Positions 49,666-58,081 of a DNA stretch of 64,000 nt are shown piece after piece. The position numbers and the translations under genes were made by a program. The notes beneath the pieces are model-generated. The model was given only the letters and a program-made list of their open reading frames with translations, was not told the DNA's origin and searched no databases. The stretch's first letter is position 1, and each line of letters begins with the position of its first letter. The stretch is from Actinomadura rupiterrae (GTDB taxonomy: Bacteria > Actinomycetota > Actinomycetes > Streptosporangiales > Streptosporangiaceae), in contig NZ_JAMZEA010000015.1 of the NCBI RefSeq assembly GCF_024172125.1, forward strand, positions 186,001-250,000, read 5' to 3'.

Positions 49666-50033
49666 ACCCCCGCGACCGGCATCGCCCCACGAACCGCACC
49701 GCCCCACGAACCGCGGCGCCTCTCGACCCGCGGTGCGGCGCGCGGTGGGGGTATTTCCGGAAAACCCGGTCCGCTCGGCTCTGTCCAGGGGGAACGCGGG
49801 ACGCGGCCACGTCGAGCGGCGGGGATTGTCGGGTGATCTCGTGCCGTGGCCGGTAAGCTACGGAACGCAACCGACGGGACACACCTTGAGGCCATGGCAT
49901 CCCGGCCTGCGCGGGGCGCTGCGGCGGCGCCTCCCCGGACCCACGGCGGCACGTGTCCGGCACATCCAGCACCAGCCGAGCCCTCGCGGCGAACTAAGAG
50001 GCTCCGCTCCTGCGTGCGCCGGAAGGGATCGCC
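49666..50033. other. Gene-free region upstream of the STAS gene
   Basis: The region has a 2-copy repeat CGCCCCACGAACCGC (about 49682-49717) and GC-rich self-complementary stretches. A GGGTAT at 49746 resembles a stress-sigma -10 box, but I find no matching GTTT at the right distance. I see no gene. Confidence 0.4.
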
Positions 50034-50354
50034 ATGGAGCAGCTCCGACTGCGCGTCAGCCCTCAGACCGAAGGCCATCTCGTCACCGTCGCCGGGGAGC
50101 TCGACCTGGCCACCGCGCCGGCCCTGCACCACTGCCTGCGCCAGCTCCTGGAGGAACCCGGAACCCAGATCACCGTGGACCTGTCGGAGGTGGAGTTCAT
50201 CGACGGCAGCGGCCTGGCCGTCCTGCTGCACGCCGAGCGCCAGGCCCGCACCCGCCGCCGCAGCCTCCTGCTGCTCACGCCCGCCCCGCGCGTCCAGCGG
50301 CTGCTCCAGGTGACGCGCACCAAGCGCCGCTTCTTCATCTACCCCCACCTCTGA
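50034..50354 (+). CDS. STAS-domain anti-sigma factor antagonist
   Basis: A 106-residue single STAS domain: LVTVAGELDLATAPALHHCL, then ITVDLSEVEFIDGSGLAVLL with the phosphorylatable Ser at position 59, and the late strand LLLLTPAPRVQRLL. Such proteins are held inactive by kinase-type anti-sigma factors and, when unphosphorylated, free stress sigma factors. The likely partner kinase is not in the window. ATG 50034 follows GAAGGGATCGCC. Confidence 0.87.
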   Translation: MEQLRLRVSPQTEGHLVTVAGELDLATAPALHHCLRQLLEEPGTQITVDLSEVEFIDGSGLAVLLHAERQARTRRRSLLLLTPAPRVQRLLQVTRTKRRFFIYPHL

Positions 50355-50495
50355 GCAGCGGTGATGTCCGCTCAGGTGCAGGTGGCGTGTCTCCTGTCCG
50401 TCCGAGAACGCCGGCTGTAACGTGCGGGCCGTGACCGAGGAGGCATCTCCCGCGAACGCGCGCGAAGGGCTCCACGATCCGGAAGGCGACCGACC

Positions 50496-51716
50496 ATGAC
50501 GGACCCCGCGACGATCGTCCTCGCCGGTGGCGGCCTGGCCGCGGCCAAGGCGGCCGAGGCCCTGCGCGACGAAGGCTACGAGGGGCGGATCGTCCTGGTC
50601 GGGCGGGAGTCGCACCTGCCGTACGAGCGGCCGCCGCTGTCCAAGGACTACCTCCAGGGCGAGACCGAGCGCGACGCGTTCACCGTGCACGACGAGGCGT
50701 GGTACCGCGAGCACGGCGTCGAGCTGCGCCTCGGCGCCGAGGTCGTCGCGGTCGACGCGTCCGGGCACACGGTGACCCTCGCCGGCGGCGAGCGGCTCGG
50801 TTACGACCGCCTGCTGCTGGCGACCGGTTCCACGCCGCGGCGGCTGACCGTCCCGGGCGCGGACGGCGACAACGTGCTCTACCTGCGGACGGTCGACGAC
50901 AGCGACCGGTTGCGCGACGCATTGGCGAAGGCGGACCGGGTCGCGATCATCGGCGCGGGATGGATCGGATTGGAGACCGCGGCGGCCGCGCGCAAGGCGG
51001 GCGCGGCGGTCACTGTAATCGAGGCGCAGTCGATCCCGCTGGCGGCGGCGGTCGGTTCGGCGATCTCCGAGGTCTTCACCGCCCTGCACCGCGAGCACGG
51101 CGTCGAGTTCGCCTTCAACGCGCGCGTGCGCGAGATCGACGGCTCGGACGTGGTCCTGGAGGACGGCTCGCGGATCGAGGCCGACACCATCGTTGTGGGC
51201 GTCGGCGCGCTTCCGGAGGTCGGGCTGGCCGAGGCGGCGGGCCTCACCGTGGACGACGGAGTCACGGTCGGGGCCGATCTGCGCACCTCCGACCTGGACA
51301 TCTTCGCCGTGGGCGACATCGCCGGCGCCTACCACCCGCTGCTGGGACGGCATGTCCGCGTCGAGCACTGGGCGAACGCGCTCAACCAGCCCGTCGTGGC
51401 CGCCCGCGCGATGCTCGGCCGCGACGCGTCCTACGACAACCTGCCGTACTTCTTCACCGACCAGTACGACCTGGGCATGGAGTACGTCGGGCTCCCGGAT
51501 CCGGACCGTCCGCGCCGGGTGGTCGTCCGCGGCGACCTGGACGCGCGCGAGTTCATCGCGTTCTGGGTGCAGGACGACCGGGTCACGGCCGCGATGAACG
51601 TCAACATCTGGGACGTCACCGACGACACGCAGGCGCTCATCTGGTCCAAGCGCAAGGTCGACCAGGCCCGCCTCGTCGACCCGGACGTCCCGCTCTCCGA
51701 CCTCACGGATTCCTGA
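50496..51716 (+). CDS. FAD/NAD(P)-dependent ferredoxin reductase-like protein
   Basis: A 406-residue flavoprotein. FAD-binding IVLAGGGLAAAKAAEALRDEG, the P-P-L-S-K segment LPYERPPLSKDYLQG, LLLATGSTPRRL, NAD-binding RVAIIGAGWIGLETAAAA, and the second FAD site LDIFAVGDIAG are all present, followed by the reductase C-terminal domain (YDLGMEYVG). This class passes electrons from NAD(P)H to ferredoxins of P450s or dioxygenases. No P450 or ferredoxin gene is adjacent. ATG 50496 lies after CCGGAAGGCG. Confidence 0.92.
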   Translation: MTDPATIVLAGGGLAAAKAAEALRDEGYEGRIVLVGRESHLPYERPPLSKDYLQGETERDAFTVHDEAWYREHGVELRLGAEVVAVDASGHTVTLAGGERLGYDRLLLATGSTPRRLTVPGADGDNVLYLRTVDDSDRLRDALAKADRVAIIGAGWIGLETAAAARKAGAAVTVIEAQSIPLAAAVGSAISEVFTALHREHGVEFAFNARVREIDGSDVVLEDGSRIEADTIVVGVGALPEVGLAEAAGLTVDDGVTVGADLRTSDLDIFAVGDIAGAYHPLLGRHVRVEHWANALNQPVVAARAMLGRDASYDNLPYFFTDQYDLGMEYVGLPDPDRPRRVVVRGDLDAREFIAFWVQDDRVTAAMNVNIWDVTDDTQALIWSKRKVDQARLVDPDVPLSDLTDS

Positions 51717-51717
51717 A

Positions 51718-51762
51718 CCGCACGCAGACGAGCCGCACGCAGACGAGCCGCACGCAGACGAG
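51718..51762. repeat. Three tandem 15-bp repeats after the reductase gene
   Basis: CCGCACGCAGACGAG occurs three times in a row (51718, 51733, 51748), starting just after the stop codon. The last copy merges into the arm of the following terminator. Confidence 0.85.
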
Positions 51763-51786
51763 CCACCCCGAGGAGGGTGGCTCGTC
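51757..51786. terminator. 12-bp stem terminator between convergent genes
   Basis: GACGAGCCACCC (51757-51768) pairs exactly with 51775-51786 around the loop CGAGGA. It lies between the reductase gene and the end of the minus-strand BNR-repeat gene. Confidence 0.75.
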
Positions 51787-51800
51787 GCGGCGTCGTCCGG

Positions 51801-53255
51801 CTATCGCCGGGTGGTGGTGCTGGACATCGGAGGCTGGTGGCCGCTGGTCACCAGCGGTGCGACGGCCGCGCTGCGCGCGCCGCCGTTGATGGCGAGGCCG
51901 CCGGTCGGAACGTACATGGCCTCATCGAGGGTGCTGCCCGAGGGGGCGTTCGCGATGGCGAGGACCGGCCAGGCGCGTCCGCCGGAGATGGACGTGGAGA
52001 TGTAGTCGCCGACCATCGCGCCCTGGCTGGTGTTGGCGACCCAGGACAGCGACATCGGCCCGGCGATCTGCGTGGACGCGCTCCAGGACGTCCCGCCGTT
52101 GGTCGACGAGGTGTACCCGGCCGTCAGCTGGCAGGTGGACGCGGTGCAACCGGCCGTCGGGTACCGGTAGTAGGCGACGGCGAGCTTGGCGGTGCCGCCC
52201 GCGGTCGTCCGGTCGACGCCGATGCCGGGGATGAAGTGGTCGCCGCCGTCGCTGGTGACGCGGGTGACCGCGCCCCAGGTCGTCTCGCTGGTCGACTTGC
52301 TCATCACGATGTCGTTGGCGGGGCAGCCGGACTGGAAGCGGCAGTCCTGCCAGACGACGTAGGCCGTCCCGGCGGAGTCGATCTCGGCGGAAGGCAGCGG
52401 GCTGGTGCGCAGGTTCCCCGCGACGGTGTGCGACTGGACGCTGGCGATCAGCACGGACGAGCGCCAGGTGGCGCCGCCGTCGATGGACCGGAACGACCGG
52501 ATCTGCCCGTTGTTGCTCTCGTAGGGCACCAGCACGGTCCCGTTGGGCCGCACGACGGGCTGGCCGCCGAGGCCGGTGGAGCTGGTGGTGGCGTCCGTCC
52601 AGGTCAGGCCGCCGTCAGTGGACGTCGACATGTGGATGCGGTTGCCCGCGCCGTTGTCGTCGTACTCGGTGTAGCAGTGCCCGTAGGACGGGCTGGACGC
52701 GGTGTCGTCGCAGACGATCCAGTTCTTGTCCAGGTTGGCCGAGCCCGTGGCGTTGCGGGTGACGACCGGGTTGGCCCAGGTGTGGCCGCCGTCGGTGGAG
52801 CGGCTGGTGACCACGGCCTGGCCCACCACGCCGCTGCTGTCGGTGATCGCCAGGCCGGAGATCATCCAGACGTTGTGCCGGGCGTCGTAGGCCACCGAGG
52901 GGTCGCTGACCCGGTCGTAGGGGCCGCCGCCGAGGAACTTGGTGACACCGGGCAGGCAGCCGTTGGTCCAGGTGGCGCCGCTGTCGGACGAGGTGGCGAA
53001 GCAGATGTCGGACGATCCGCCGTCGAAGAACCGCCCGGTCTGGAAGGCCGACACGATCGTGCCGCCGTAGGAGAAGGTGTCGGGCTCGACCTGGGTGCGG
53101 TGCTGGCTGGTGGTGTTGGTGAACGGGTCGCTGCTCACCTGGGTGAGCGCGAGGTTCGCCAGGGCTGGTCCGCCGCCCAGCACCAGGGCCGCCGACCCGG
53201 CGAGCGCGGCGGCCGGAAGGGACACGACACGGCGTAGGGAAGTACGCAGGGACAT
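51801..53255 (-). CDS. Secreted sialidase-like BNR/Asp-box protein
   Basis: A 484-residue exported protein from ATG 53255 (GGGAG upstream). The signal peptide spans ~1-33 (RRVVSLPAAALAGSAALVL, cleavage near ALA-N). Five Asp boxes mark a beta-propeller: SSDSGATWT, STDGGHTWA, STDGGLTWT, SIDGGATWR and STNGGTSWS. The sialidase fold is clear, but I do not see a typical R-I-P motif with the full Arg triad, so it may act on another glycan or simply bind. Two Cys pairs (ICF/GCL; CTASTCQ) suggest disulfides. Confidence 0.85.
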   Translation of the reverse strand: MSLRTSLRRVVSLPAAALAGSAALVLGGGPALANLALTQVSSDPFTNTTSQHRTQVEPDTFSYGGTIVSAFQTGRFFDGGSSDICFATSSDSGATWTNGCLPGVTKFLGGGPYDRVSDPSVAYDARHNVWMISGLAITDSSGVVGQAVVTSRSTDGGHTWANPVVTRNATGSANLDKNWIVCDDTASSPSYGHCYTEYDDNGAGNRIHMSTSTDGGLTWTDATTSSTGLGGQPVVRPNGTVLVPYESNNGQIRSFRSIDGGATWRSSVLIASVQSHTVAGNLRTSPLPSAEIDSAGTAYVVWQDCRFQSGCPANDIVMSKSTSETTWGAVTRVTSDGGDHFIPGIGVDRTTAGGTAKLAVAYYRYPTAGCTASTCQLTAGYTSSTNGGTSWSASTQIAGPMSLSWVANTSQGAMVGDYISTSISGGRAWPVLAIANAPSGSTLDEAMYVPTGGLAINGGARSAAVAPLVTSGHQPPMSSTTTRR

Positions 53256-53402
53256 GGGGAAACTCCCATCACGCGACAAAACAGGCTAAAACTCCGTCCG
53301 CGCCGCGATGCCGTCAATGGGGAGTGAGTGTCCGCATGCGGTCCGTTGTGATCAGCTGTTCAGAGGGCGATGCTGAGAAACGACCCGCGCCCGCACGCCC
53401 CT

Positions 53403-54323
53403 TCAGACACCTCGGCCCGCCTCGCCGGCCCAGTCGCGGGGTTGGAGGAAGCGGGTCGCGTCCGCTTCGGGGCTTCCCGGGGACGGGACGATCTCGAAGC
53501 CCCAGCGCGCCATCGGCGGCATGGACATCAGGACGGCCTCGATGTTGGCCTTGGTCTGGAGGCCGAACAGCGTGCCGCGGTCGTAGACGAGGTTGAACTC
53601 GGCATACCGCCCGCGCCGGACGAGCTGCCATTCCCGTTCGCGCTCGCCGTACGGCAGGGACGCGCGACGCGCGACGATTGGCAGGTAGGAGTCCAGGACC
53701 GTGCGCAGGCCGTCGTCCACGAACGCGAGGTAGGACGAGGGCGGGCGCCGGGACGGCTCGGTCAGCCGGTCGAAGAAGACACCGCCGATGCCGCGCATCT
53801 CGCCCCGGTGCGGGATGTGGAAGTAGTCGTCGCACGTCTTCTTCCACTCCTCGTAGCGGCCGATCTCGTGGCGGTCGCACCAGGCTTTGAGCGTGCGGTG
53901 GAAATGGACGGCGTCCTCGTCGAACCCGTACATCGGAGTGAGGTCCAGGCCGCCGCCGAACCACCATTCCTCATCGGCGATCTCGAAGTACCGGAAGTTG
54001 GCGTGGAAGGACGGCGCGTAAGGGTTCAGCGGATGCAGGACCAGCGAGATCCCGGTCGCCACGAAAGGCTTGCCGGCCAGCTGCGGGCGGTCCCGCGAAA
54101 CCGCGGACGGTACCTCGTCCCCCGACACCAGCGACACGTTCACGCCCGCGCGTTCGAAGACGCCGCCGCGTTCCAGGATCCGCGCCCGTCCGCCGCCGAG
54201 CCCTTGCCGTGTCCACGGTGCGTCGCGAAAGCGCGCCGCTCCGTCCTGCTTCTCGAACGCCGCGACAAGCCGTTCCTGGTGGGCGCGCAGCAGTTCGGTG
54301 ATGTGCTCGGCATGACTCGTCAA
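53403..54323 (-). CDS. hemF: Oxygen-dependent coproporphyrinogen III oxidase
   Basis: A 306-residue enzyme converting coproporphyrinogen III to protoporphyrinogen IX. Signature blocks are plain: SLVLHPLNPYAPSFHANFRYF, WWFGGGLDLTPMYGF, FHIPHRGEMRGIGGVFFD and RGRYAEFNLVYDRGTLFGLQT. Length is standard. Most actinobacteria make heme through coproporphyrin (HemY/HemQ) and do not need HemF, so its presence is unusual and suggests a protoporphyrin branch or transfer. It is a single gene, with no other heme gene nearby. Confidence 0.96.
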   Translation of the reverse strand: MTSHAEHITELLRAHQERLVAAFEKQDGAARFRDAPWTRQGLGGGRARILERGGVFERAGVNVSLVSGDEVPSAVSRDRPQLAGKPFVATGISLVLHPLNPYAPSFHANFRYFEIADEEWWFGGGLDLTPMYGFDEDAVHFHRTLKAWCDRHEIGRYEEWKKTCDDYFHIPHRGEMRGIGGVFFDRLTEPSRRPPSSYLAFVDDGLRTVLDSYLPIVARRASLPYGEREREWQLVRRGRYAEFNLVYDRGTLFGLQTKANIEAVLMSMPPMARWGFEIVPSPGSPEADATRFLQPRDWAGEAGRGV

Positions 54324-54436
54324 GCGTCGTCCTCCTCAGTGAAGTCGTGGGCAAGAGCGCGCTCCGCGGAAGCGCGAACCTGCCAACCATTAGGACGTTC
54401 ACCGAGCCGTCCGAGATCCCGGGTCCTACGGGGCGG

Positions 54437-55216
54437 TCATCGCGAGGTGCTCGTCTCGCGCAGGTGGGTCTCGATCAGTGACAGGGTCGTTTCGGGCTGT
54501 TCGATCTGCGGCAGGTGCCCGGCCTCGGGAATGACGTGCAGGCGCCCGTTTCCGAATGCCTTGGCATAGGCGTCGCCGTACGCGGGCGTGGCGATGCGGT
54601 CGCTCTCGCCCCACAGGAGCAGTGCGGGCACCTGGACGCGCGCGAGCCGGTGCAGCAGCTCGGGGTCATGCATGTACGGGTCGCCGGCGAGGACCCGCAT
54701 GGTCGCCATGTTGGCCTGGCGCCGCGCAAGCTCCTCGGCAGGGAAGTCGGCGGGGTCCTGGTAGAAGCGGTCGGGGTCGTGCCAGGAATGGTCGGCCGCG
54801 GCCCGCGGGTCGAGGGCGAAGAAGTCGGTGACGGGTTCGCCGTCGATGCGCACGCCCACGGCGTCGATCAGCACGAGGCCGGTGATGGCGCCCGCGGTGT
54901 CCCGGACCGCCATCTCGGCGGCGATCCAACCGCCGAGCGAGGAGCCGACGACCAAGACGTCACGCAGGTCGCGGTCGTGCAGGAGCTGCAAGTAGGCCAG
55001 GGCGAGGTCGTCGATGCCGGTGAGCCAGGCGGGACGGTCCGTGCCGTCCCAGCCGGGGTGGACGGGGGTGATCGCGTGCGCGGTGCGGGACAGCGCCTCG
55101 GCGAGCCCGGCGACCGTGGCCGGGCCGCCACCGCCGTGCAGGACGAGCACGGGCCTGCCGGCGCCGCTCTCGTGCAGGGTCAGGGACAGGTCGGGGTGAA
55201 GGTGCGTGGTAGCCAT
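54437..55216 (-). CDS. Alpha/beta hydrolase
   Basis: A 259-residue enzyme from ATG 55216 (or 55225). Motifs: oxyanion VLVLHGGGGPATV, the nucleophile elbow VVGSSLGGWIAAEM with Ser, an Asp in LLWGESDRI, and the His in PEAGHLPQIEQPE. This is a Ser-type hydrolase or C-C hydrolase of general esterase form. It is divergent from a MarR gene with a palindrome and probably a promoter in the 60-base gap, so MarR control is likely. Confidence 0.9.
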   Translation of the reverse strand: MATTHLHPDLSLTLHESGAGRPVLVLHGGGGPATVAGLAEALSRTAHAITPVHPGWDGTDRPAWLTGIDDLALAYLQLLHDRDLRDVLVVGSSLGGWIAAEMAVRDTAGAITGLVLIDAVGVRIDGEPVTDFFALDPRAAADHSWHDPDRFYQDPADFPAEELARRQANMATMRVLAGDPYMHDPELLHRLARVQVPALLLWGESDRIATPAYGDAYAKAFGNGRLHVIPEAGHLPQIEQPETTLSLIETHLRETSTSR

Positions 55217-55231
55217 GCCCCGCATCGTAAC

Positions 55232-55243
55232 TAAAGATCTTTA
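55232..55243. promoter_or_regulatory. Palindrome TAAAGATCTTTA between hydrolase and MarR genes
   Basis: A perfect 12-bp palindrome in the most AT-rich stretch of this region, with outer AACTA/TAGTT arms. It is the best candidate for the MarR operator. Confidence 0.65.
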
Positions 55244-55266
55244 TATAAGCTAGTTGAGTCATGCCC

Positions 55267-55272
55267 TAGACT
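55267..55272 (+). promoter_or_regulatory. Probable -10 box of a leaderless MarR transcript
   Basis: TAGACT fits the actinobacterial TANNNT -10 element. It ends 6 bases before GTG 55279, and no ribosome-binding site is visible, as expected for leaderless translation. Confidence 0.5.
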
Positions 55273-55278
55273 CGTCCC

Positions 55279-55698
55279 GTGCATGCGGAACTCCAAGAAC
55301 TCGGCAGGGCCGTCAAGCAGGCCCAGTACCGGCAGCACCGGGCGCTCGACGGCGCGCTGGCGTCCGTCGGGACGACGCTCGCGCAGTGGGACGCGCTGCG
55401 CGCGATCAGCCGCTCGCCCGGGGCCTCGGCGCGCGCGCTGGCGGCCCGGACGTTCCAGTCGGAGCAGGCCTTCGGGGCGCTCGTCGGCCGGCTGACCGCG
55501 CAGGGGCTGGTCGAGCGGCGGCCGGGGCGCGGGCGGCGCATCGACCACCACCTGACGCCCGAGGGCGAGCGCGTCCTGGCGGCCGGGCACAAGGTCGCCG
55601 ACGACGTCCTCGCGCGCTGCTTCGCCGCCCTGCCGGACGCCGAGCGGGCGACGCTGCTCGACCTCCTCCGCCGCCTCACCACCGAGCCCGACGATTAA
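55279..55698 (+). CDS. MarR-family transcriptional regulator
   Basis: A 139-residue protein from GTG 55279. The winged helix reads TLAQWDALRAISRSPGASAR, FQSEQAFGALVGRLTAQGLVERRPGRGRRIDHHLTPEGERVL. It lacks a long ligand extension. It is divergent from the alpha/beta hydrolase, and a palindrome lies between. Translation is probably leaderless. Confidence 0.92.
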   Translation: MHAELQELGRAVKQAQYRQHRALDGALASVGTTLAQWDALRAISRSPGASARALAARTFQSEQAFGALVGRLTAQGLVERRPGRGRRIDHHLTPEGERVLAAGHKVADDVLARCFAALPDAERATLLDLLRRLTTEPDD

Positions 55699-55723
55699 CG
55701 CCGATCCCGGGCCGGGCGCATGA

Positions 55724-55758
55724 GAACGCCTTCCCGCACGGGGGTCGGGAAGGCGTTC
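55724..55758. terminator. 13-bp stem terminator between MarR and kbl genes
   Basis: GAACGCCTTCCCG (55724-55736) pairs exactly with 55746-55758, with a 9-base loop. It serves the convergent MarR and kbl genes. Confidence 0.8.
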
Positions 55759-55771
55759 CGGGCGGGGTGGC

Positions 55772-56944
55772 TCAGGCGTCGCGGACGGCCTTGAAGGCCT
55801 CCACGGCGCGGTGGACGTCCTCGGTGGAGTGCGCGGCCGACAGCTGGACGCGGATGCGGGCCTTGCCCTTCGGGACGACCGGGTAGGAGAACGCGATCAC
55901 GTAGATGCCGCGCTCCAGCAGCGCCGCCGCCATCCGGGCGGCCTCGGCGGCGTCACCGATCATGACCGGGGTGATCGGGTGCTCGCCGGGCAGGATGTCG
56001 AAGCCCGCGGCGGTCATCTCGGCGCGGAACAGCGCGGTGTTGGCCGCCAGGCGCTCGCGGCGGTCGGCCGAGGCCTCCAGCAGCTCCAGCACGCGCAGGG
56101 ACGCGCCGACGATGGACGGGGCGAGCGAGTTGGAGAACAGGTAGGGGCGCGAGCGCTGCCGGAGGATCTCCACGATCTCGGCGCGGCCGGAGACGTAGCC
56201 GCCGCTGGCGCCGCCGAGCGCCTTGCCGAGGGTGCCGGTGACGATGTCCACCTTGTCGGTGACGCCGAACAGCTCGGGGGTGCCGCGCCCGGTCGGGCCG
56301 GTGAAGCCGACGGCGTGCGAGTCGTCCACCATGACGAGGGCGCCGTGCTCCTCGGCGAGCGCGCAGATCTTGTCGAGCGGCGCGATGTAGCCGTCCATGG
56401 AGAACACGCCGTCGGTGACGACCAGCTTGTGCCGGGCGCCCGCGGCCTCCTTGAGGCAGCGCTCCAGGTCGGCCATGTCGCGGTTGCGGTAGCGGTACCG
56501 GGCCGCCTTGGACAGCCGGATCCCGTCGATGATGCTCGCGTGGTTCAGCTCGTCGGAGATGACCGCGTCGGCGTCGGTGAGCAGGGTCTCGAAGACCCCG
56601 CCGTTGGCGTCGAAGCAGGAGCTGTACAGGATCGTGTCGTCGGTGCCGAGGAAGGAGCTGAGCTTGGCCTCCAGCTCCTTGTGCGGCTCCTGGGTGCCGC
56701 AGATGAACCGGACCGACGCCATGCCGAAGCCCCAGTCGTCCAGCGCCCGCTTGGCGGCGGCGATGACGTCGGGGTGGTCGGCGAGGTCGAGGTAGTTGTT
56801 GGCGCAGAAGTTCACGACCCGGCCGGCGGCGACGCCGATCGCGGCGGACTGCGGGGTGGTGATGACGCGCTCGGACTTGTACAGCCCGGCCTCGCGGATC
56901 TCGGCGAGCCGGCCGCGCAGGTCGTCGCGCAGGGTGTCGTACAC
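55772..56944 (-). CDS. kbl: Glycine C-acetyltransferase (2-amino-3-ketobutyrate CoA ligase)
   Basis: A 390-residue PLP enzyme that splits 2-amino-3-ketobutyrate with CoA into glycine and acetyl-CoA. NFCANNYLDLADHPDVI, FGMASVRFICGTQEPHKELE, VISDELNHASIIDGIRLSKA, MVDDSHAVGFTGPTGRGTPE and the PLP Lys in TGTLGKALGGASGGY are all characteristic. GTG 56944 has AGGAGA upstream. It follows tdh by 8 bases; together they degrade threonine. Confidence 0.96.
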   Translation of the reverse strand: MYDTLRDDLRGRLAEIREAGLYKSERVITTPQSAAIGVAAGRVVNFCANNYLDLADHPDVIAAAKRALDDWGFGMASVRFICGTQEPHKELEAKLSSFLGTDDTILYSSCFDANGGVFETLLTDADAVISDELNHASIIDGIRLSKAARYRYRNRDMADLERCLKEAAGARHKLVVTDGVFSMDGYIAPLDKICALAEEHGALVMVDDSHAVGFTGPTGRGTPELFGVTDKVDIVTGTLGKALGGASGGYVSGRAEIVEILRQRSRPYLFSNSLAPSIVGASLRVLELLEASADRRERLAANTALFRAEMTAAGFDILPGEHPITPVMIGDAAEAARMAAALLERGIYVIAFSYPVVPKGKARIRVQLSAAHSTEDVHRAVEAFKAVRDA

Positions 56945-56952
56945 GGGGTCTC

Positions 56953-57990
56953 CTAGAGGGTCTCGCGCGTCCAGTCGATGACGACCTTGCCGCACCTGCC
57001 GGACCGGGCGGTGGCGAACGCCTCGGCGTGCTGGCCGTAGCCGAACCGGTGGGTGATCACGGGGCTGATGTCCAGGCCGCCCTGCAGCAGCACCGACATG
57101 GCGTACCAGGTCTCGTACATCTCGCGGCCGTAGATCCCGCGCAGGGTGAGCATGCGGGTGACGACGGTGGCCATGTCCACCGGGACGTCGGCCGAGGGCA
57201 GGCCCAGCACGGCGATCCGGCCGCCGGGGCTCATCGTGGCGATCATGTCCTGGAGGGCGTCCGGGCGGCCGGACATCTCCATCCCGACGTCGAAGCCCTC
57301 GGTCATGTCCAGCTCGGGCAGGACGTCGCGGATCGGCGACTCGGCGACGTTCAGCGCGACCGTGGCGCCGAGCTTGCGGGCCAGCTCCAGGCGCGGCTCG
57401 CTGACGTCGGTGACCACCACGTTGCGGGCGCCGGCGTGCGCGGCGATCGCGGCGGCCATCATGCCGATCGGGCCGGCGCCGGTGATCAGCACGTCCTCGT
57501 TCAGCACCGGGAACGCCAGCGCGGTGTGGACGGCGTTGCCGAACGGGTCGAAGATCGCGGCGACGTCCAGGTCGATCTCGTGGCGGTGCACCCACACGTT
57601 CGACTCGGGCAGCGCGACGTACTCGGCGAACGCGCCGTCGGTGTGGACGCCGAGGCCGACCGTCCGGATGCACAGGTGGCGGCGTCCGGCCATGCAGTTG
57701 CGGCAGGTGCCGCAGACCAGGTGGCCCTCGCCGCTGACGATGTCGCCGGGCTTGGTCTTGGTGACCTCCGGGCCGACGGCGGCGACCTCGCCGACGAACT
57801 CGTGCCCGAGGACCAGCGGCGGCCGGACGGCCTTGGCGGCCCAGTCGTCCCAGCCCTCGATGTGCAGGTCGGTGCCGCAGACGCCGGTGCGCAGCACGCG
57901 GATCAGGACCCGGTCGCCGGCGGCGTCCGGGACGGGCACGTCGACCAGCTCCAGGCCGGGCGCGGGGGTGGTCTTCGCCAGCGCTCTCAT
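56953..57990 (-). CDS. tdh: L-threonine 3-dehydrogenase
   Basis: A 345-residue zinc MDR enzyme oxidising L-threonine to 2-amino-3-ketobutyrate with NAD. Catalytic zinc site VCGTDLHIEGWDDWA and VLGHEFVGEVAAVG; structural zinc Cys in LVCGTCRNCMAGRRHLC; FDPFGNAVHTAL; and the NAD site VLITGAGPIGMMAAAIA. ATG 57990 gives the usual start MRALAK; GTG 57999 with GGAAGG five bases upstream is an alternative. It forms an operon with kbl and is divergent from a LysR gene. Confidence 0.95.
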   Translation of the reverse strand: MRALAKTTPAPGLELVDVPVPDAAGDRVLIRVLRTGVCGTDLHIEGWDDWAAKAVRPPLVLGHEFVGEVAAVGPEVTKTKPGDIVSGEGHLVCGTCRNCMAGRRHLCIRTVGLGVHTDGAFAEYVALPESNVWVHRHEIDLDVAAIFDPFGNAVHTALAFPVLNEDVLITGAGPIGMMAAAIAAHAGARNVVVTDVSEPRLELARKLGATVALNVAESPIRDVLPELDMTEGFDVGMEMSGRPDALQDMIATMSPGGRIAVLGLPSADVPVDMATVVTRMLTLRGIYGREMYETWYAMSVLLQGGLDISPVITHRFGYGQHAEAFATARSGRCGKVVIDWTRETL

Positions 57991-58081
57991 GGACCACACT
58001 GTGGCCTTCCGCACGCTGTGAAGTCCATCGGTATTATCCGTAGAGACTTGTGAAGAAATCCTTAAAAGGCGAGGCCGGAGC

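Noticed and set aside
49740..49760. Stress-sigma promoter upstream of the STAS gene
   Set aside because: GGGTAT is present but no GTTT-like -35 element lies at about 14 bases; the match is too weak to annotate.
49512..51368. A minus-strand frame of 618 codons opposite the STAS and ferredoxin-reductase genes
   Set aside because: Shadow of two genes with clear family motifs; composition typical of antisense GC-rich DNA.
55772..57997. A single fused tdh-kbl protein
   Set aside because: The long frame through kbl into the tdh region is out of the tdh frame; tdh has its own stop at 56953-56955 and kbl its own ribosome-binding site and GTG.
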